Origin: Rhabdochromatium marinum
GTDB taxonomy: Bacteria > Pseudomonadota > Gammaproteobacteria > Chromatiales > Chromatiaceae
Length of the DNA stretch: 34,870 nucleotides
Assembly (NCBI RefSeq): GCF_016583795.1
Contig: NZ_NRRS01000038.1
Coordinates: 1-34,870, forward strand
Reading direction: 5' to 3'
Each line of letters starts with the position of its first letter. Within the stretch, counting starts at the first letter, position 1. Under the pieces are notes generated by a model that did not search any database, was not told the DNA's origin, and was given only the letters and a program-made list of their open reading frames with translations. The position numbers and the translations under genes were made by a program. Positions 1-9,111 of this stretch are shown here, in pieces.

Positions 1-1
1 T

Positions 2-118
2 CAGCGCGTGCATCAATTCGCCAAGAACATCAACCGCAACGTCTTTGAAGTAGCGGATCGCCTGTGGGTAAAGATCGCCCTCGACCCAGAGGAAGAAAAA
101 CTACGTATTCCAGGTTAG
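2..118 (+). CDS. C-terminal 38 residues of an unidentified protein (cut by window start)
   Basis: The frame is open from the first bases of the window to a TAG at 116-118. The tail is highly charged and ends in residues EEEKLRIPG, with no membrane segment. I do not recognise the family from so short a piece. It lies on the same strand as the MscS-like gene, which begins 19 bases after its stop, so the two may be co-transcribed. The reading is in a different frame from the channel gene. I cannot exclude that it is an upstream piece of that gene separated by a frameshift, but it has no signal-peptide character that would support that. Confidence 0.5.
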   Translation, partial: QRVHQFAKNINRNVFEVADRLWVKIALDPEEEKLRIPG

Positions 119-137
119 GCGCGGTTTCGAACAGCGC

Positions 138-3100
138 ATGAAACAAAACGAAGCCGTTCGGCAAGCGGCTGAAGGCTTTATCGACGCGCTGTACGCGCTG
201 CATGCCATGGTGCTGGAGATTCGCTTGAGAGTGTCTGATGGCAGCCTGTCGGACGCTGAGGTGCCGCCCGATCTGACGGCCAGCGCCGTTCGCCAGCAGC
301 AGCAATTTGTGCACGATCAGCAGCAGGCGCTATTGAGTGATCAGGAGCGCAACCGTGCCCGCCTGCAAGAGGTGCAGGCTCGGATCGAGGACATCCAGGC
401 CTTTGTCACCAACGCTGAAACCGGACTGGCGGCGATGAAAAACCGCCGCGAACAGGACAGCCAGCAACAGCGGTTGGAGCAGCAGTATCGCGACCAAACC
501 CCCGAGGCGCTGCAACAGGAATTGCTGGATCTGGAAGATGAGCGGGTTTCCCTTCAGGGAGCTTTGCAGTTGTCGCGGCTGCATTTTGACCGCCACCTGG
601 CTCAGCTCGACGGCCTGGAAGCTGCGTTGCAACCTCTGGTGGATGAAACAACACTGGACACGCCGCAGCTGAGCGTCTCGGTGGATCAGGCCACTGAGGC
701 CACTGAAGCGCTCCAAGCCGCAATCGCCGCTTTCGAGACACGCATGGCGGAGTTGCAAACCTTTGATCAGCAGCTGAGCGAAGTCATCGATTGGGGGCAA
801 ACCATGGAAACCGAGGCCGATCTGCTGCGCGAGCATTTGGCCAACATGCGTCTGCTCTCGGAACTGGTGGTTGCCCGCAACGGCCAGCCACCGGCGACGC
901 TTGATCCTGATGCACTCATGCAACGCCAGGCCGCGATCATGGACACCATCAATGCCACCACCACCCAGCTGCAGCTGGCCAACGAGCAGCAAACGCAGCT
1001 GCAAGCGCGCTTGGAGGCGATTCGCGCCGCGCATCTGCGCGCCCGACAGCAACTGGTGGATGTTGAGCAAACCCTGGCCGCAGCTCAGCAGGCGCGTGCC
1101 TGGCAGCAGGAACTCGACGCGCTCGACAGCACCGCCCTGCTGGAGCGCTTTGTCGCCGATGCCCAGGCTTTGCAGGCGCAGCGCGAACGCTTGAGCGAAC
1201 AACAGCAGATGATCGACGCACTGGTGGAACAGGAACGTGCGTTGCGCGATACGCTCAACCTGTTCAGCGATCCATTGGTTGAATTGTCGCAGTCGGCGGT
1301 TCAGGATGAAAAGCGTCGGATCGAAGAGACGCTCAATAAACTGGCTGGTTTGGAGGTTCCGGCGGAGTCGCCGCTGGTGGCCGCACCGACCGAAACCGCG
1401 TCGGCTGATCGCTCCGACGACACCGATGCCTCGCCGACCTCTCCATCTCCGTCCCCATCTCAGCCAACCGATCAGGCCGCAGAGGACGCCGAGGCGCCGG
1501 ATCAGGCGGCAGCGCCTGAACTGTTCTCTGCCGATGTCGCGGGGTTAAAAGCCTATCGCAATCTTATTGCCACCCGACTGCAAAACAGCCAAACCCGCCA
1601 GGAGGATCGCGCGCAACTCCTGGAGGTGCTGCAATCCCTGGAAACAGCGCTGACAGAGGACATTAACCAACTCTCGGAGGCGCATCGGCTGCTGTCACAA
1701 CAGTATGCCACGGCGGTTGAGCTGAAAAAGCAATTGGGGCGAGGTGCACTGACTCCGGAGCAGGCACCGGAGGGACTCATTGAGGCACTGCGCAAGGAAC
1801 CCATCACCGCACTGGAACAGGATATTGATCAGCGTCGCAATCAGCGTGCGCATACGCGGCGGCTAATGGCTCATTTGCAGACCGAGGATCCCACTCAGGC
1901 GCCACGCCAGGCGCTGGTGGAACGCCTGCAATCGCTGGTTGGTCAGCGACTCGATTTGCTGGCCGACTTGCAGCGTCTTGAAACACAACGGTTACAGCAA
2001 CCCGATGCTTTGAGCAAGAATGAAAGCCAGCGTCTGACACAACAGGCGGAACGGCGCATGCGTGCTGGCAGTGGTTGGCTGGAAGCGCTGCTGGGATTCC
2101 TGCCATCGGATCGGGCCAGCGAATTGACCGAATTGCTGCGCAATCACTACCAGGCGTTGGTGGCGGCCGAGGCTCGGCAAGAGCTGCTCACTACAGAAAA
2201 GGACAAGCTGGCACAGTTGATTCAGCGGGTTCAGGATACTCAGCAAGACATTAGCGAATTTCTGCCACTGCTTGAGGAACGACAGCACAGTCTGGAAGAC
2301 CAACAGGAACTGGCCTGGATGCGCTTGCGTCTGCAATTTGCTCCGGACGAGGCCGAAACCCTGCTGGCTGATTTCACCGCCCGTACCGGGCAAACGTTGG
2401 ACATGCCGCCCCCGGTGCTGGAAGCGGATCGCGTCGCCTTTGTTGAGGACGCCGCCGGTGCGCTGCTCGCCCGCCATGTTCAAATCCTGGCCCTGCAGCA
2501 ATGGATCAGGCGGCTGTCACAGCGTCAAGAGCAAACGCTGGTCAACGAAATTGCGCAGTATCGTGAACGAGAAGGCGAGATTGGCGCTCTGGAGTCCACG
2601 CTGAAACGCAAGATTCACCGACTGTTGGGACATCCGCCCGAGGCTTTAGCCGAGTTGCCGGAGAATCAGCGTCCCACCACAGCACTTGCCAAGGCTTATT
2701 TTCTGCAGGGCGAAATTGGCGTCGCGCATGAGGAACGTGCTCAGGCCCGGCTGCGGGCGCTGCTGCAGGTGATGATGGAATTGGCACTGATCATTGGTCT
2801 GACCTGGCTGTTGATTGCCGGTGTTCAGCGTTTGGTGGATCGCAAGGTGCGCGAACTGGAAATGTCCGGTGCACCTGAAACTACTCATGCTCTGTTTGCG
2901 CTGTCCTTTGGTTTTGCCGCCTTTCGTATTCTGATCATTGCGCTGGCTCTCATGCTGGCGCTCAGCAGTTTGGGCTTTAACATTGGCGTCATTCTGGCCG
3001 GTCTGGGCATCGGCGGCTTTGCCGTCGCCATTGCCGCCAAGGAGACCCTGTCCAATCTGATCGGCGGTATCACCCTGTTCGTTGAACGCCCGTTCAGCAT

Positions 3101-3668
3101 CGGCGATATTGTGCAAATCAGCAGTGACATTCAGCTCGGGGCCGCCGAGGCGGGCCGGGTCGAGGGGGTATCCTGGCGCACCACCAGAATCGTCAATGTG
3201 ATGAACTACAGCATCACCATGCCCAACAGCCGGGTCTCGGAAGCGGCCATTATCAATTACACCCGCCAGCTCCCGTTGCGGGACTTCACCCATGTTTATG
3301 TCTCGCCGGCCCATGAGGTGCGCAAGGTGCTGACCCTGATTACAGCGGCCGTGGATGAATGCCAGCTGATTCGTCAGGATATGCAGAAGCAGATTCTCGC
3401 CATCGGTGTCGAGGTGGTGGGCGAAATTGTGCTGACCAAATATCAGATACGCTGGTACACGGATGTCAGCTATCTGGCGCGTGCCCGGGTCTTGACTGAA
3501 TTCTGGAACCGCGTCTGGCAGAAATTCAGTGAAGCGGGTGTGCCGCTTGAATATGTTGCGCGCCGATCCTCTGTTGATGTCGGGTCAAGCGAACCGTCGC
3601 CTGAGCAGCCGCCCGAACAGCGACTGGAGCAGCCACTCGAACAGCTATTTTCCAAAGAACTCGGATAG
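138..3668 (+). CDS. Large MscS/MscK-family mechanosensitive channel with long coiled-coil N-terminus
   Basis: The 1176-residue product has about 870 N-terminal residues rich in Gln, Glu, Leu and Ala heptads, typical of coiled coil. These are interrupted near residues 410-465 by a Pro/Ser/Asp/Ala-rich linker. Three hydrophobic helices follow at about 873-899, 917-946 and 947-978. The third is the Gly/Ala-rich MscS pore helix (GLGIGGFAVAIAAKETLSN), and it leads into the beta domain (ERPFSIGDIV). The architecture resembles the KefA/MscK group, which gates ion flow on membrane tension during osmotic downshock. Oddly, the N-terminus (MKQNEAVRQAAEG) shows no signal peptide, although the family places this region in the periplasm. 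The frame is open only back to a TAA at 69-71 and contains no earlier start codon. The C-terminal tail has imperfect PEQ/LEQ repeats. The family call is firm; the topology is uncertain. Confidence 0.85.
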   Translation: MKQNEAVRQAAEGFIDALYALHAMVLEIRLRVSDGSLSDAEVPPDLTASAVRQQQQFVHDQQQALLSDQERNRARLQEVQARIEDIQAFVTNAETGLAAMKNRREQDSQQQRLEQQYRDQTPEALQQELLDLEDERVSLQGALQLSRLHFDRHLAQLDGLEAALQPLVDETTLDTPQLSVSVDQATEATEALQAAIAAFETRMAELQTFDQQLSEVIDWGQTMETEADLLREHLANMRLLSELVVARNGQPPATLDPDALMQRQAAIMDTINATTTQLQLANEQQTQLQARLEAIRAAHLRARQQLVDVEQTLAAAQQARAWQQELDALDSTALLERFVADAQALQAQRERLSEQQQMIDALVEQERALRDTLNLFSDPLVELSQSAVQDEKRRIEETLNKLAGLEVPAESPLVAAPTETASADRSDDTDASPTSPSPSPSQPTDQAAEDAEAPDQAAAPELFSADVAGLKAYRNLIATRLQNSQTRQEDRAQLLEVLQSLETALTEDINQLSEAHRLLSQQYATAVELKKQLGRGALTPEQAPEGLIEALRKEPITALEQDIDQRRNQRAHTRRLMAHLQTEDPTQAPRQALVERLQSLVGQRLDLLADLQRLETQRLQQPDALSKNESQRLTQQAERRMRAGSGWLEALLGFLPSDRASELTELLRNHYQALVAAEARQELLTTEKDKLAQLIQRVQDTQQDISEFLPLLEERQHSLEDQQELAWMRLRLQFAPDEAETLLADFTARTGQTLDMPPPVLEADRVAFVEDAAGALLARHVQILALQQWIRRLSQRQEQTLVNEIAQYREREGEIGALESTLKRKIHRLLGHPPEALAELPENQRPTTALAKAYFLQGEIGVAHEERAQARLRALLQVMMELALIIGLTWLLIAGVQRLVDRKVRELEMSGAPETTHALFALSFGFAAFRILIIALALMLALSSLGFNIGVILAGLGIGGFAVAIAAKETLSNLIGGITLFVERPFSIGDIVQISSDIQLGAAEAGRVEGVSWRTTRIVNVMNYSITMPNSRVSEAAIINYTRQLPLRDFTHVYVSPAHEVRKVLTLITAAVDECQLIRQDMQKQILAIGVEVVGEIVLTKYQIRWYTDVSYLARARVLTEFWNRVWQKFSEAGVPLEYVARRSSVDVGSSEPSPEQPPEQRLEQPLEQLFSKELG

Positions 3669-3676
3669 ATGCAACG

Positions 3677-5158
3677 ATGAAAATTGATGACTTAATGCGC
3701 AGCTCGGGGGTCAAATTTGGCACCAGTGGGGCACGCGGGCTGGTGACGGACATGACCGATGCGGTCTGCTATAGCTACGCACGCGGGTTTCTAAGCTATC
3801 TGCATGAGCAGGACGCATGGGCGCCTGGTGCTCAGGTTGCTCTGGCTGGAGACTATCGCGACAGCACGGGACGTATTTTGGCCGCCTGTGCTCAAGCGGT
3901 GCGCGACAGCGGCGGCGAGCCGATCTATTGCGGGCGAATTCCGGCGCCGGCTCTGGCGGCATACGGCTTTGCCGAGGGGATGCCGAGTCTAATGGTAACC
4001 GGCAGCCATATTCCAGAGGATCGCAACGGGATTAAGTTTAATCTGGCGCAGGGGGAAATCCTCAAGGAAGACGAAGTCGGGATGGCGCGGCAGCCGGTGA
4101 TTCAACCGCCGGAACTGTTCGATGCGCAGGGGGCTTTGCGCGCCGGTTCGCCCGCATTGCCGGCTGAGACATCCGCCGCACGCGAGGCCTACCGACGGCG
4201 CTTTATGGACTTTTTTGCCCCCAACGCCCTGGCCGGCCTGCGTATTGGCTTGTATGAGCATTCCACGGTGGCCCGGGAACCCCTGTACGAGATCTTGTCC
4301 GGGCTGGGAGCGATTGTGACCCGTCTGGGGTTTTCGGAGACCTTTGTGCCGGTGGATACCGAAGCCATACGCCCGGAAGACTGGGCACTGGCCCGTGACT
4401 GGTGTGCGGACGGTTTGTTTGATGCACTGGTCTCGGCCGATGGCGACGGCGACCGGCCGTTGCTCGCCGATGCCAGCGGACGCTGGCTGCGTGGCGATGT
4501 GGCCGGAATTTTGTGTGCGCGTGCGCTGGGGGCTGAGGCGGTGGCCACACCGGTGAGCTGTAATACGGCTGTGGAGCGCTCAGGCGATTTTGCTGCGGTG
4601 CGGCGCACCCGCATTGGCTCGCCCTATGTCATTGCCGGTATGCAGGAGCTGCTGACCGAGGGCTATGCGCCTGTCGTTGGTTATGAAGCCAATGGTGGTT
4701 TTCTGATTGCTTCGGCGATCGAGCGCGATGGCCGCCAGTTGCCGGCACTGCCGACCCGTGATGCGGCCATTGTCGCCGTGGCCGTGCTGGCCGCTGCCAG
4801 GGCGCATGGTCTGTCGTTGGCCGAACTCAGCGCCGGTTTGCCAGCACGTTTTACCGATAGTGATCGCATCAAGAACTTTCCGGTCGACTTGAGTCGCGAA
4901 CGTCTGGGAGCCTTTGACACCGGCGATGCCGCCGCTGATTGCCAGGCGTTTAGCGCGGCCTTTGATCCGTTGTTCGCGCCAGTGGCGACGCTTGATCACA
5001 CCGATGGCGTGCGTGCCACCCTGACTAATGGGGAGATTCTGCATCTGCGTCCATCTGGCAATGCGCCTGAATTGCGCGCCTATACCGAGGCAGACAGTCC
5101 GGAGCGGGCCCGGGAAATGAATCAGCAGTGCATGCAGTTGTTGCGGACTTGGTGCTGA
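3677..5158 (+). CDS. Phosphohexomutase (phosphomannomutase/phosphoglucomutase family)
   Basis: The 493-residue protein carries all the signatures of alpha-D-phosphohexomutases, which interconvert hexose 1- and 6-phosphates. These are an N-terminal FGTSGARGL loop, the active-site phosphoserine loop VTGSHIPEDRNG (Ser110), the metal-binding DGDGDR at 255-260, the sugar-specificity loop EANGGF from 337, and the phosphate-binding loop RPSGNAPELR from 458. An EANGG loop is closest to phosphomannomutase (CpsG-like), supplying mannose-1-phosphate for GDP-mannose and exopolysaccharide or O-antigen sugars. Phosphoglucomutase activity cannot be excluded. It starts 8 bases after the channel stop, so the two are probably co-transcribed; no strong ribosome-binding site is visible. 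It could in principle feed glucose-1-phosphate to the distant cellulose operon, but that is speculation. Confidence 0.9.
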   Translation: MKIDDLMRSSGVKFGTSGARGLVTDMTDAVCYSYARGFLSYLHEQDAWAPGAQVALAGDYRDSTGRILAACAQAVRDSGGEPIYCGRIPAPALAAYGFAEGMPSLMVTGSHIPEDRNGIKFNLAQGEILKEDEVGMARQPVIQPPELFDAQGALRAGSPALPAETSAAREAYRRRFMDFFAPNALAGLRIGLYEHSTVAREPLYEILSGLGAIVTRLGFSETFVPVDTEAIRPEDWALARDWCADGLFDALVSADGDGDRPLLADASGRWLRGDVAGILCARALGAEAVATPVSCNTAVERSGDFAAVRRTRIGSPYVIAGMQELLTEGYAPVVGYEANGGFLIASAIERDGRQLPALPTRDAAIVAVAVLAAARAHGLSLAELSAGLPARFTDSDRIKNFPVDLSRERLGAFDTGDAAADCQAFSAAFDPLFAPVATLDHTDGVRATLTNGEILHLRPSGNAPELRAYTEADSPERAREMNQQCMQLLRTWC

Positions 5159-5162
5159 TAGC

Positions 5163-5191
5163 TCCGAATACTGGTGTGGCCGACTGGTGTG
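5163..5191. repeat. Short tandem duplication in the mutase-SH3b gap
   Basis: The 11-base unit TGGTGTGGCCG occurs twice within this stretch, a few bases after the phosphohexomutase stop codon. It looks like a small slippage duplication. No function is evident. Confidence 0.5.
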
Positions 5192-5330
5192 GCCGTCTTC
5201 GGCGTCTTGACAACACCCGAAGAGTTCAGCAAGCTCCATATCTCCGTGGTCCATGGGGTGGTGACAGATCGCGTCCACCGGACAATGGGCCTCTCAGATT
5301 GTTTTCAGTCATCTAACAGGAGACATTGTC

Positions 5331-5654
5331 ATGCGATTGATGCAAGCAAAACGTGGGTCGGCTCAACTGATGACCGTTGCGGCTCTGACCGGTCTGCTGC
5401 TGGCCGGCTCTCTGGCCATCTTGCCTGGCAGTGCTAAAGCCGCCAATGTGAGCATTCACACGACGACCGATCTGAATGTGCGCACCTGTCCATCGACCTC
5501 CTGTCGAGTCATTGGTGTGCTGCCAGCTTACAGCTGCGAGGTTGCCCATCGCTGGGCGGGGGGAGGTTCCTGGGTTCAAATCACCTATCGCGGTCGTCGC
5601 GCTTTTGTCTCTGCCAGCTATGTGCGTCGCGGTTGCGGAAGAGGACGCCGCTGA
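5331..5654 (+). CDS. Small secreted SH3b-domain protein
   Basis: The 107-residue product begins with a clear signal peptide: basic start, hydrophobic core VAALTGLLLAGSLAIL, likely cleavage after SAKA-A near residue 38. The mature part is a single bacterial SH3 (SH3b/SH3_3) fold, with LNVRTCPSTSCRVIG, then a GGSWVQITYRGRRAFVSASY segment, and a very basic tail RRGCGRGRR. SH3b modules usually bind peptidoglycan or act as targeting domains in the periplasm. The mature protein has four cysteines, which could form disulfides. The start is supported by AGGAGA at 5318-5323, seven bases before ATG. It sits alone between the mutase and the FadL gene. It may be a cell-wall-binding accessory protein; the exact role is unknown. 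Confidence 0.75.
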   Translation: MRLMQAKRGSAQLMTVAALTGLLLAGSLAILPGSAKAANVSIHTTTDLNVRTCPSTSCRVIGVLPAYSCEVAHRWAGGGSWVQITYRGRRAFVSASYVRRGCGRGRR

Positions 5655-5802
5655 GTTTTTGAGGGCGCTCGCGTAAGCGATGCGTCCCCATGAGCTGATT
5701 CCACGGTCGCAGCAAATTACTATCGCCACGCGGCCATCGAATGGATTATTCTCATGGGGGACAAGACCAAAAAATAGAGTACCACCATTAAGGAGACCTG
5801 CG

Positions 5803-7218
5803 TTGCGACAACCACTTCTGGGGGCTGTATGCCTCGGACTGATGACGCTTCCCACCCTGACCTCAGCCACCAATGGATACTGGTCCATTGGGTATGGGAC
5901 GAAATCCAAGTCTATCGCCGGAGCCTGCGTAGCCATGCGCTTTGGTTCCATGTGTGCGGCGGCCAATCCCGGATCACTGGCGTTCGTCGGGAATCGCGTC
6001 GAAGCCGGGCTGGCGCTATTCATGCCCAAGCGCGGTTTTACCGCCAATGCGGACATGGAAATGCCACCGCAAAATTATGCCTTTATTCCGCCCGGCGATT
6101 ATGAAAGCAAGAACGATTGGTTTCTGATTCCGCATTTCAGTTACAACCGCGAGATTGATGACAAAAGCACCATCGGTATTGCTATCGGCGCCAACGGTGG
6201 CATGAATACCGAATATGGCAGCCCGGATAATCCGATGTTTCCGCTGCCGTCGATATTCTCAGCCTTCAATCCCAGCAACCAGCCGGGCATGAACCAGATC
6301 CCCGGGATTCACCAGTTCGATGCCACGGCACCCACCGGCATCGACATGATGCAGATGTTTATCGGTGTGAGTTATTCGCGCAAGCTCAATGAACACCATG
6401 CCATTGGTATCACGCCCATTCTGGCTGTTCAGTCCATGGAAGTGGATGGGCTGGAGCCGTTTGCAATGTTCTCCAAATATTCGGACAAGGTCACGGGCAA
6501 GGGACGGGATCTGTCTTTCGGTGGCGGATTGCGCGTCGGCTGGTCGGGTGAAGTGGCCGATGGTCTGATTCTTGGCGCTTCCTATCAGACTAAGATGTGG
6601 ATGACCCCTTTCGATGATTATAAGGGGCTCTTTGCCGAGGAAGGCGATTTCGATATTCCCGCCAATTTTGATCTGGGCTTTTCCTATCGCTTCAAGCCCC
6701 AGTGGACCTTTGCCTTTGATTACCAGCGCATCATGTACAGTGATGTCAAGGCCATCGGCAATACCTCAGACATCATCTTTTCTCCGGATCGCATGGGGCC
6801 GGACGCAGTGGCTATGATGCAAAGCATGGGCATGCCGGTGGCGCCTGGTATGGGACAAAACCCGGCGCTGGGGTCCGATAATGGACTGGGCTTCGGTTGG
6901 GAAGACATGAACGTGTATAAGTTCGGCCTGCAATGGCAACAGTCGCCACGCTGGACCTACCGGGTTGGCTATAGCTATGCCACCGATGTGGTACCCGGCA
7001 GTCAGGCGCTGTTCAATGTTTTGGCACCCGCCACCGTGAAAAATCACTTTACCTTTGGCTTGACGCACCGGCTGCAAAATGACCACGAAGTCAATCTGGC
7101 GGTGGTGCATGCAACCAACCACAAGATTCACGGCCAAAATCCCAATACCGGGCCGCAAACCGGCTTTATTGAAATGAGCCAGTGGGAGGTCGAGCTGGGT
7201 TGGGCGATGAAGTTTTAG
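5803..7218 (+). CDS. FadL/OmpP1/TodX-family outer-membrane transport protein
   Basis: The frame is open from an ATG at 5680, but I choose the TTG at 5803. It is preceded by AAGGAG ending seven bases upstream, and it gives a normal signal peptide (MRQPLLGAVCLGLMTLPTLTSA) followed by the mature N-terminus ATNGYWSIGYG. The 471-residue product has the FadL hallmarks: the N-terminal hatch with GTKSKSIAGAC and AAANPGSL, repeated amphipathic strands throughout, and a terminal beta-strand ending in Phe (ELGWAMKF). The family forms 14-stranded barrels that import hydrophobic molecules such as long-chain fatty acids or aromatics across the outer membrane. The substrate cannot be read from sequence. The gene ends 21 bases before the stop of the convergent cyclase gene. 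Confidence 0.85.
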   Translation: MRQPLLGAVCLGLMTLPTLTSATNGYWSIGYGTKSKSIAGACVAMRFGSMCAAANPGSLAFVGNRVEAGLALFMPKRGFTANADMEMPPQNYAFIPPGDYESKNDWFLIPHFSYNREIDDKSTIGIAIGANGGMNTEYGSPDNPMFPLPSIFSAFNPSNQPGMNQIPGIHQFDATAPTGIDMMQMFIGVSYSRKLNEHHAIGITPILAVQSMEVDGLEPFAMFSKYSDKVTGKGRDLSFGGGLRVGWSGEVADGLILGASYQTKMWMTPFDDYKGLFAEEGDFDIPANFDLGFSYRFKPQWTFAFDYQRIMYSDVKAIGNTSDIIFSPDRMGPDAVAMMQSMGMPVAPGMGQNPALGSDNGLGFGWEDMNVYKFGLQWQQSPRWTYRVGYSYATDVVPGSQALFNVLAPATVKNHFTFGLTHRLQNDHEVNLAVVHATNHKIHGQNPNTGPQTGFIEMSQWEVELGWAMKF

Positions 7219-7239
7219 GCTGGCGTGGGAGCTGGTTGG

Positions 7240-9111
7240 CTAATAACAGGCGCCATTCTGCTCCCACATATCAGCGGTGAAACGAACGACCCGGTTACGC
7301 CCATCAAGCTTGGCGCGATACAGCGCCACATCGGCGTATTTCAGCGCCTGCCAGAAGTTTTCGCTGTCGTCCGGGAACAGCGCCACGCCAATGGAGAGCG
7401 TTTTTTCCAGGACGCTGGTGCCGGCCTGGAAGCGGTAGGAGGCGACCCGCTCGCGGATTTTCTCTGCCACCTCCAGGGTGCCGGTTTCATCGGTATCCTG
7501 GAGGATGATCAGAAATTCTTCGCCACCAAAGCGAACGCACAGATCCGAGGCACGCAGGCTGGTCTGGAGAATCTTGGCCAGCTCCTTGAGGATGGCATCG
7601 CCAACGTCATGGCCATGGGTGTCGTTGACCATCTTGAAATAATCCAGATCCGCCATCAGCAGTCCAAGCCGGCTGTTGCGCCGGCGGATGGCCGCTGTCA
7701 GCGGCTCGATATATTCCTCCAGAAAGCGGCGATTGTTGAGCCCCGTCATGGCATCACGCAGTGATGAGTCACGCAGTGTTTCCATTAGCCGCTTGGCTTC
7801 CAGTACCGGCGTCATTTCGCGCAGATACACCTGTACAAAGGGCAGTTGGTCGATCATCTCCCCGCAACGCGCTTCGGGGACGATTAGTTGTATGATGCTA
7901 CCCACGGCGCCGGACTGAATCAGCGGAATGCAGTAATGCCGGTAAGGCTCCTCGGTGTTGGTGTCAGGCGCGAAGGCAAAGCAGATTTCCGCTTGGCGCA
8001 GGCCGTCCACCGGCCGCCCGGAGCGTTTGGCGCGGCACAGATCCGAGCGAACCATGATTTCCGGCTGACACCAGCGGCAGGCTCCGCCGATCTGGCCATC
8101 GACGGCGACAATCGTTAGCTGATTGCCTTCAGCAGCCTCATAAAAGGATGATTCGCTGAGCGCGAAGCGTTCCCTGAGCAGACGCGCGAAGCGAATGTAA
8201 ATCTCGGTGGCGGTCTGATCTTCCTCAATAGTGGCCTTGAAATGTGTCGCCTCGGTCAGCGCTTCGACCATCTCGATGGTCGCCTGCAGCTGATTTTCAT
8301 GTTGCTGGGGCGGGCGCCCAACCAGCTGGGCAACCCGGTCGCCGATGCTCGACAGCCCTTGATCGAGAAAGGCCAGCAGTCGGTTGGTATGAGCGGCAAT
8401 TTGGCCAATGTCGTCCTTGGTGCGCTCAGTGATATGGGTCTTGAAATCGCCATGCAGGCCGCGCTGCACCGCCTCGCCAATGGCAGTGGCGGTTGCGCCC
8501 ACCGGCAGAATTAGCCGCCGGGCGCTGAGGATGGCCAGGGTTGAGATCAGCGCCACGGCCAACAACACCGCCAGCACGCTGTAAATGCCATGCCGGCGCA
8601 GATCCTCCAGCGACAGCTCAATGGTCACCGCCCCCAGTACGGTGCCTTCTTCAACCTGATGGCATTCTAGACAATTGGGTCGCCCCTGCGCGGAGGCGAT
8701 GTAAGGGATGGTGCCACGAAAAACCGGTTGGCCGTGATCCTCAAGCAGATAAAAACGCGGTAGCCCATCGGCAAGCACCCGCTGTTCGATCTCATCGGAC
8801 TGCATCTCGCGCGCCAGGCCGGCGCCGAATTGACGATTGACATGCTCGGAACGGGCGATGCGCACCGAATGCAGGTTGCGAATCTGGCGCAGGCGCTCCA
8901 GTGCCTGCTCGCGTTTATTGATCACACCGTTGATCATCGACTCGGTGAGCAGCACCCGCACGATCTCAGCGGCGGTTTGCACATGGGTTTGCGAGGAGGC
9001 AATCGACAGACTGCGAAACGCATACAGACTGATTGCCAGCAGGGCAGCGAGAATCCCCAGTGCCAAGGCGGCCAGCAACAGGGTGATTTTGCGATTCAGC
9101 GTCAGGTTCAC
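7240..9111 (-). CDS. Membrane diguanylate cyclase with periplasmic haem-c motif, HAMP and GGDEF domains
   Basis: The 623-residue protein starts at GTG 9111; the only upstream ATG nearby runs into a stop at once. The order is: transmembrane helix about 9-32; periplasmic sensor about 35-175 containing CLECH (147-151), a haem c attachment motif; second transmembrane helix about 177-196; HAMP about 200-255; a cytoplasmic region about 280-430 with a cysteine cluster (C345, C348, C359, C377, C394); and GGDEF about 450-612. The cyclase has GGEEF at 529-533 and a product-inhibition RxxD site (RASD, 520-523) five residues upstream, so it should make c-di-GMP and be feedback-inhibited. The haem may sense redox state, NO or O2. 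The cysteine cluster suggests bound metal or a second redox switch, which is inference. BcsA, encoded downstream in this window, is a potential c-di-GMP target. Confidence 0.9.
   Translation of the reverse strand: MNLTLNRKITLLLAALALGILAALLAISLYAFRSLSIASSQTHVQTAAEIVRVLLTESMINGVINKREQALERLRQIRNLHSVRIARSEHVNRQFGAGLAREMQSDEIEQRVLADGLPRFYLLEDHGQPVFRGTIPYIASAQGRPNCLECHQVEEGTVLGAVTIELSLEDLRRHGIYSVLAVLLAVALISTLAILSARRLILPVGATATAIGEAVQRGLHGDFKTHITERTKDDIGQIAAHTNRLLAFLDQGLSSIGDRVAQLVGRPPQQHENQLQATIEMVEALTEATHFKATIEEDQTATEIYIRFARLLRERFALSESSFYEAAEGNQLTIVAVDGQIGGACRWCQPEIMVRSDLCRAKRSGRPVDGLRQAEICFAFAPDTNTEEPYRHYCIPLIQSGAVGSIIQLIVPEARCGEMIDQLPFVQVYLREMTPVLEAKRLMETLRDSSLRDAMTGLNNRRFLEEYIEPLTAAIRRRNSRLGLLMADLDYFKMVNDTHGHDVGDAILKELAKILQTSLRASDLCVRFGGEEFLIILQDTDETGTLEVAEKIRERVASYRFQAGTSVLEKTLSIGVALFPDDSENFWQALKYADVALYRAKLDGRNRVVRFTADMWEQNGACY

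Noticed and set aside
330-1202. 290-codon minus-strand frame opposite the MscS coiled coil
   Set aside because: The composition reflects the Gln-rich coiled coil read backwards (Leu/Gln repeats). No signal, domain or start context.
4580-5278. 232-codon minus-strand frame opposite the phosphohexomutase
   Set aside because: It overlaps a gene with complete catalytic motifs on the plus strand and has no recognisable content.
5680-5802. N-terminal extension of the FadL-type protein from ATG 5680
   Set aside because: It would bury the signal peptide 41 residues inside the protein, and the TTG at 5803 has a well-spaced AAGGAG.
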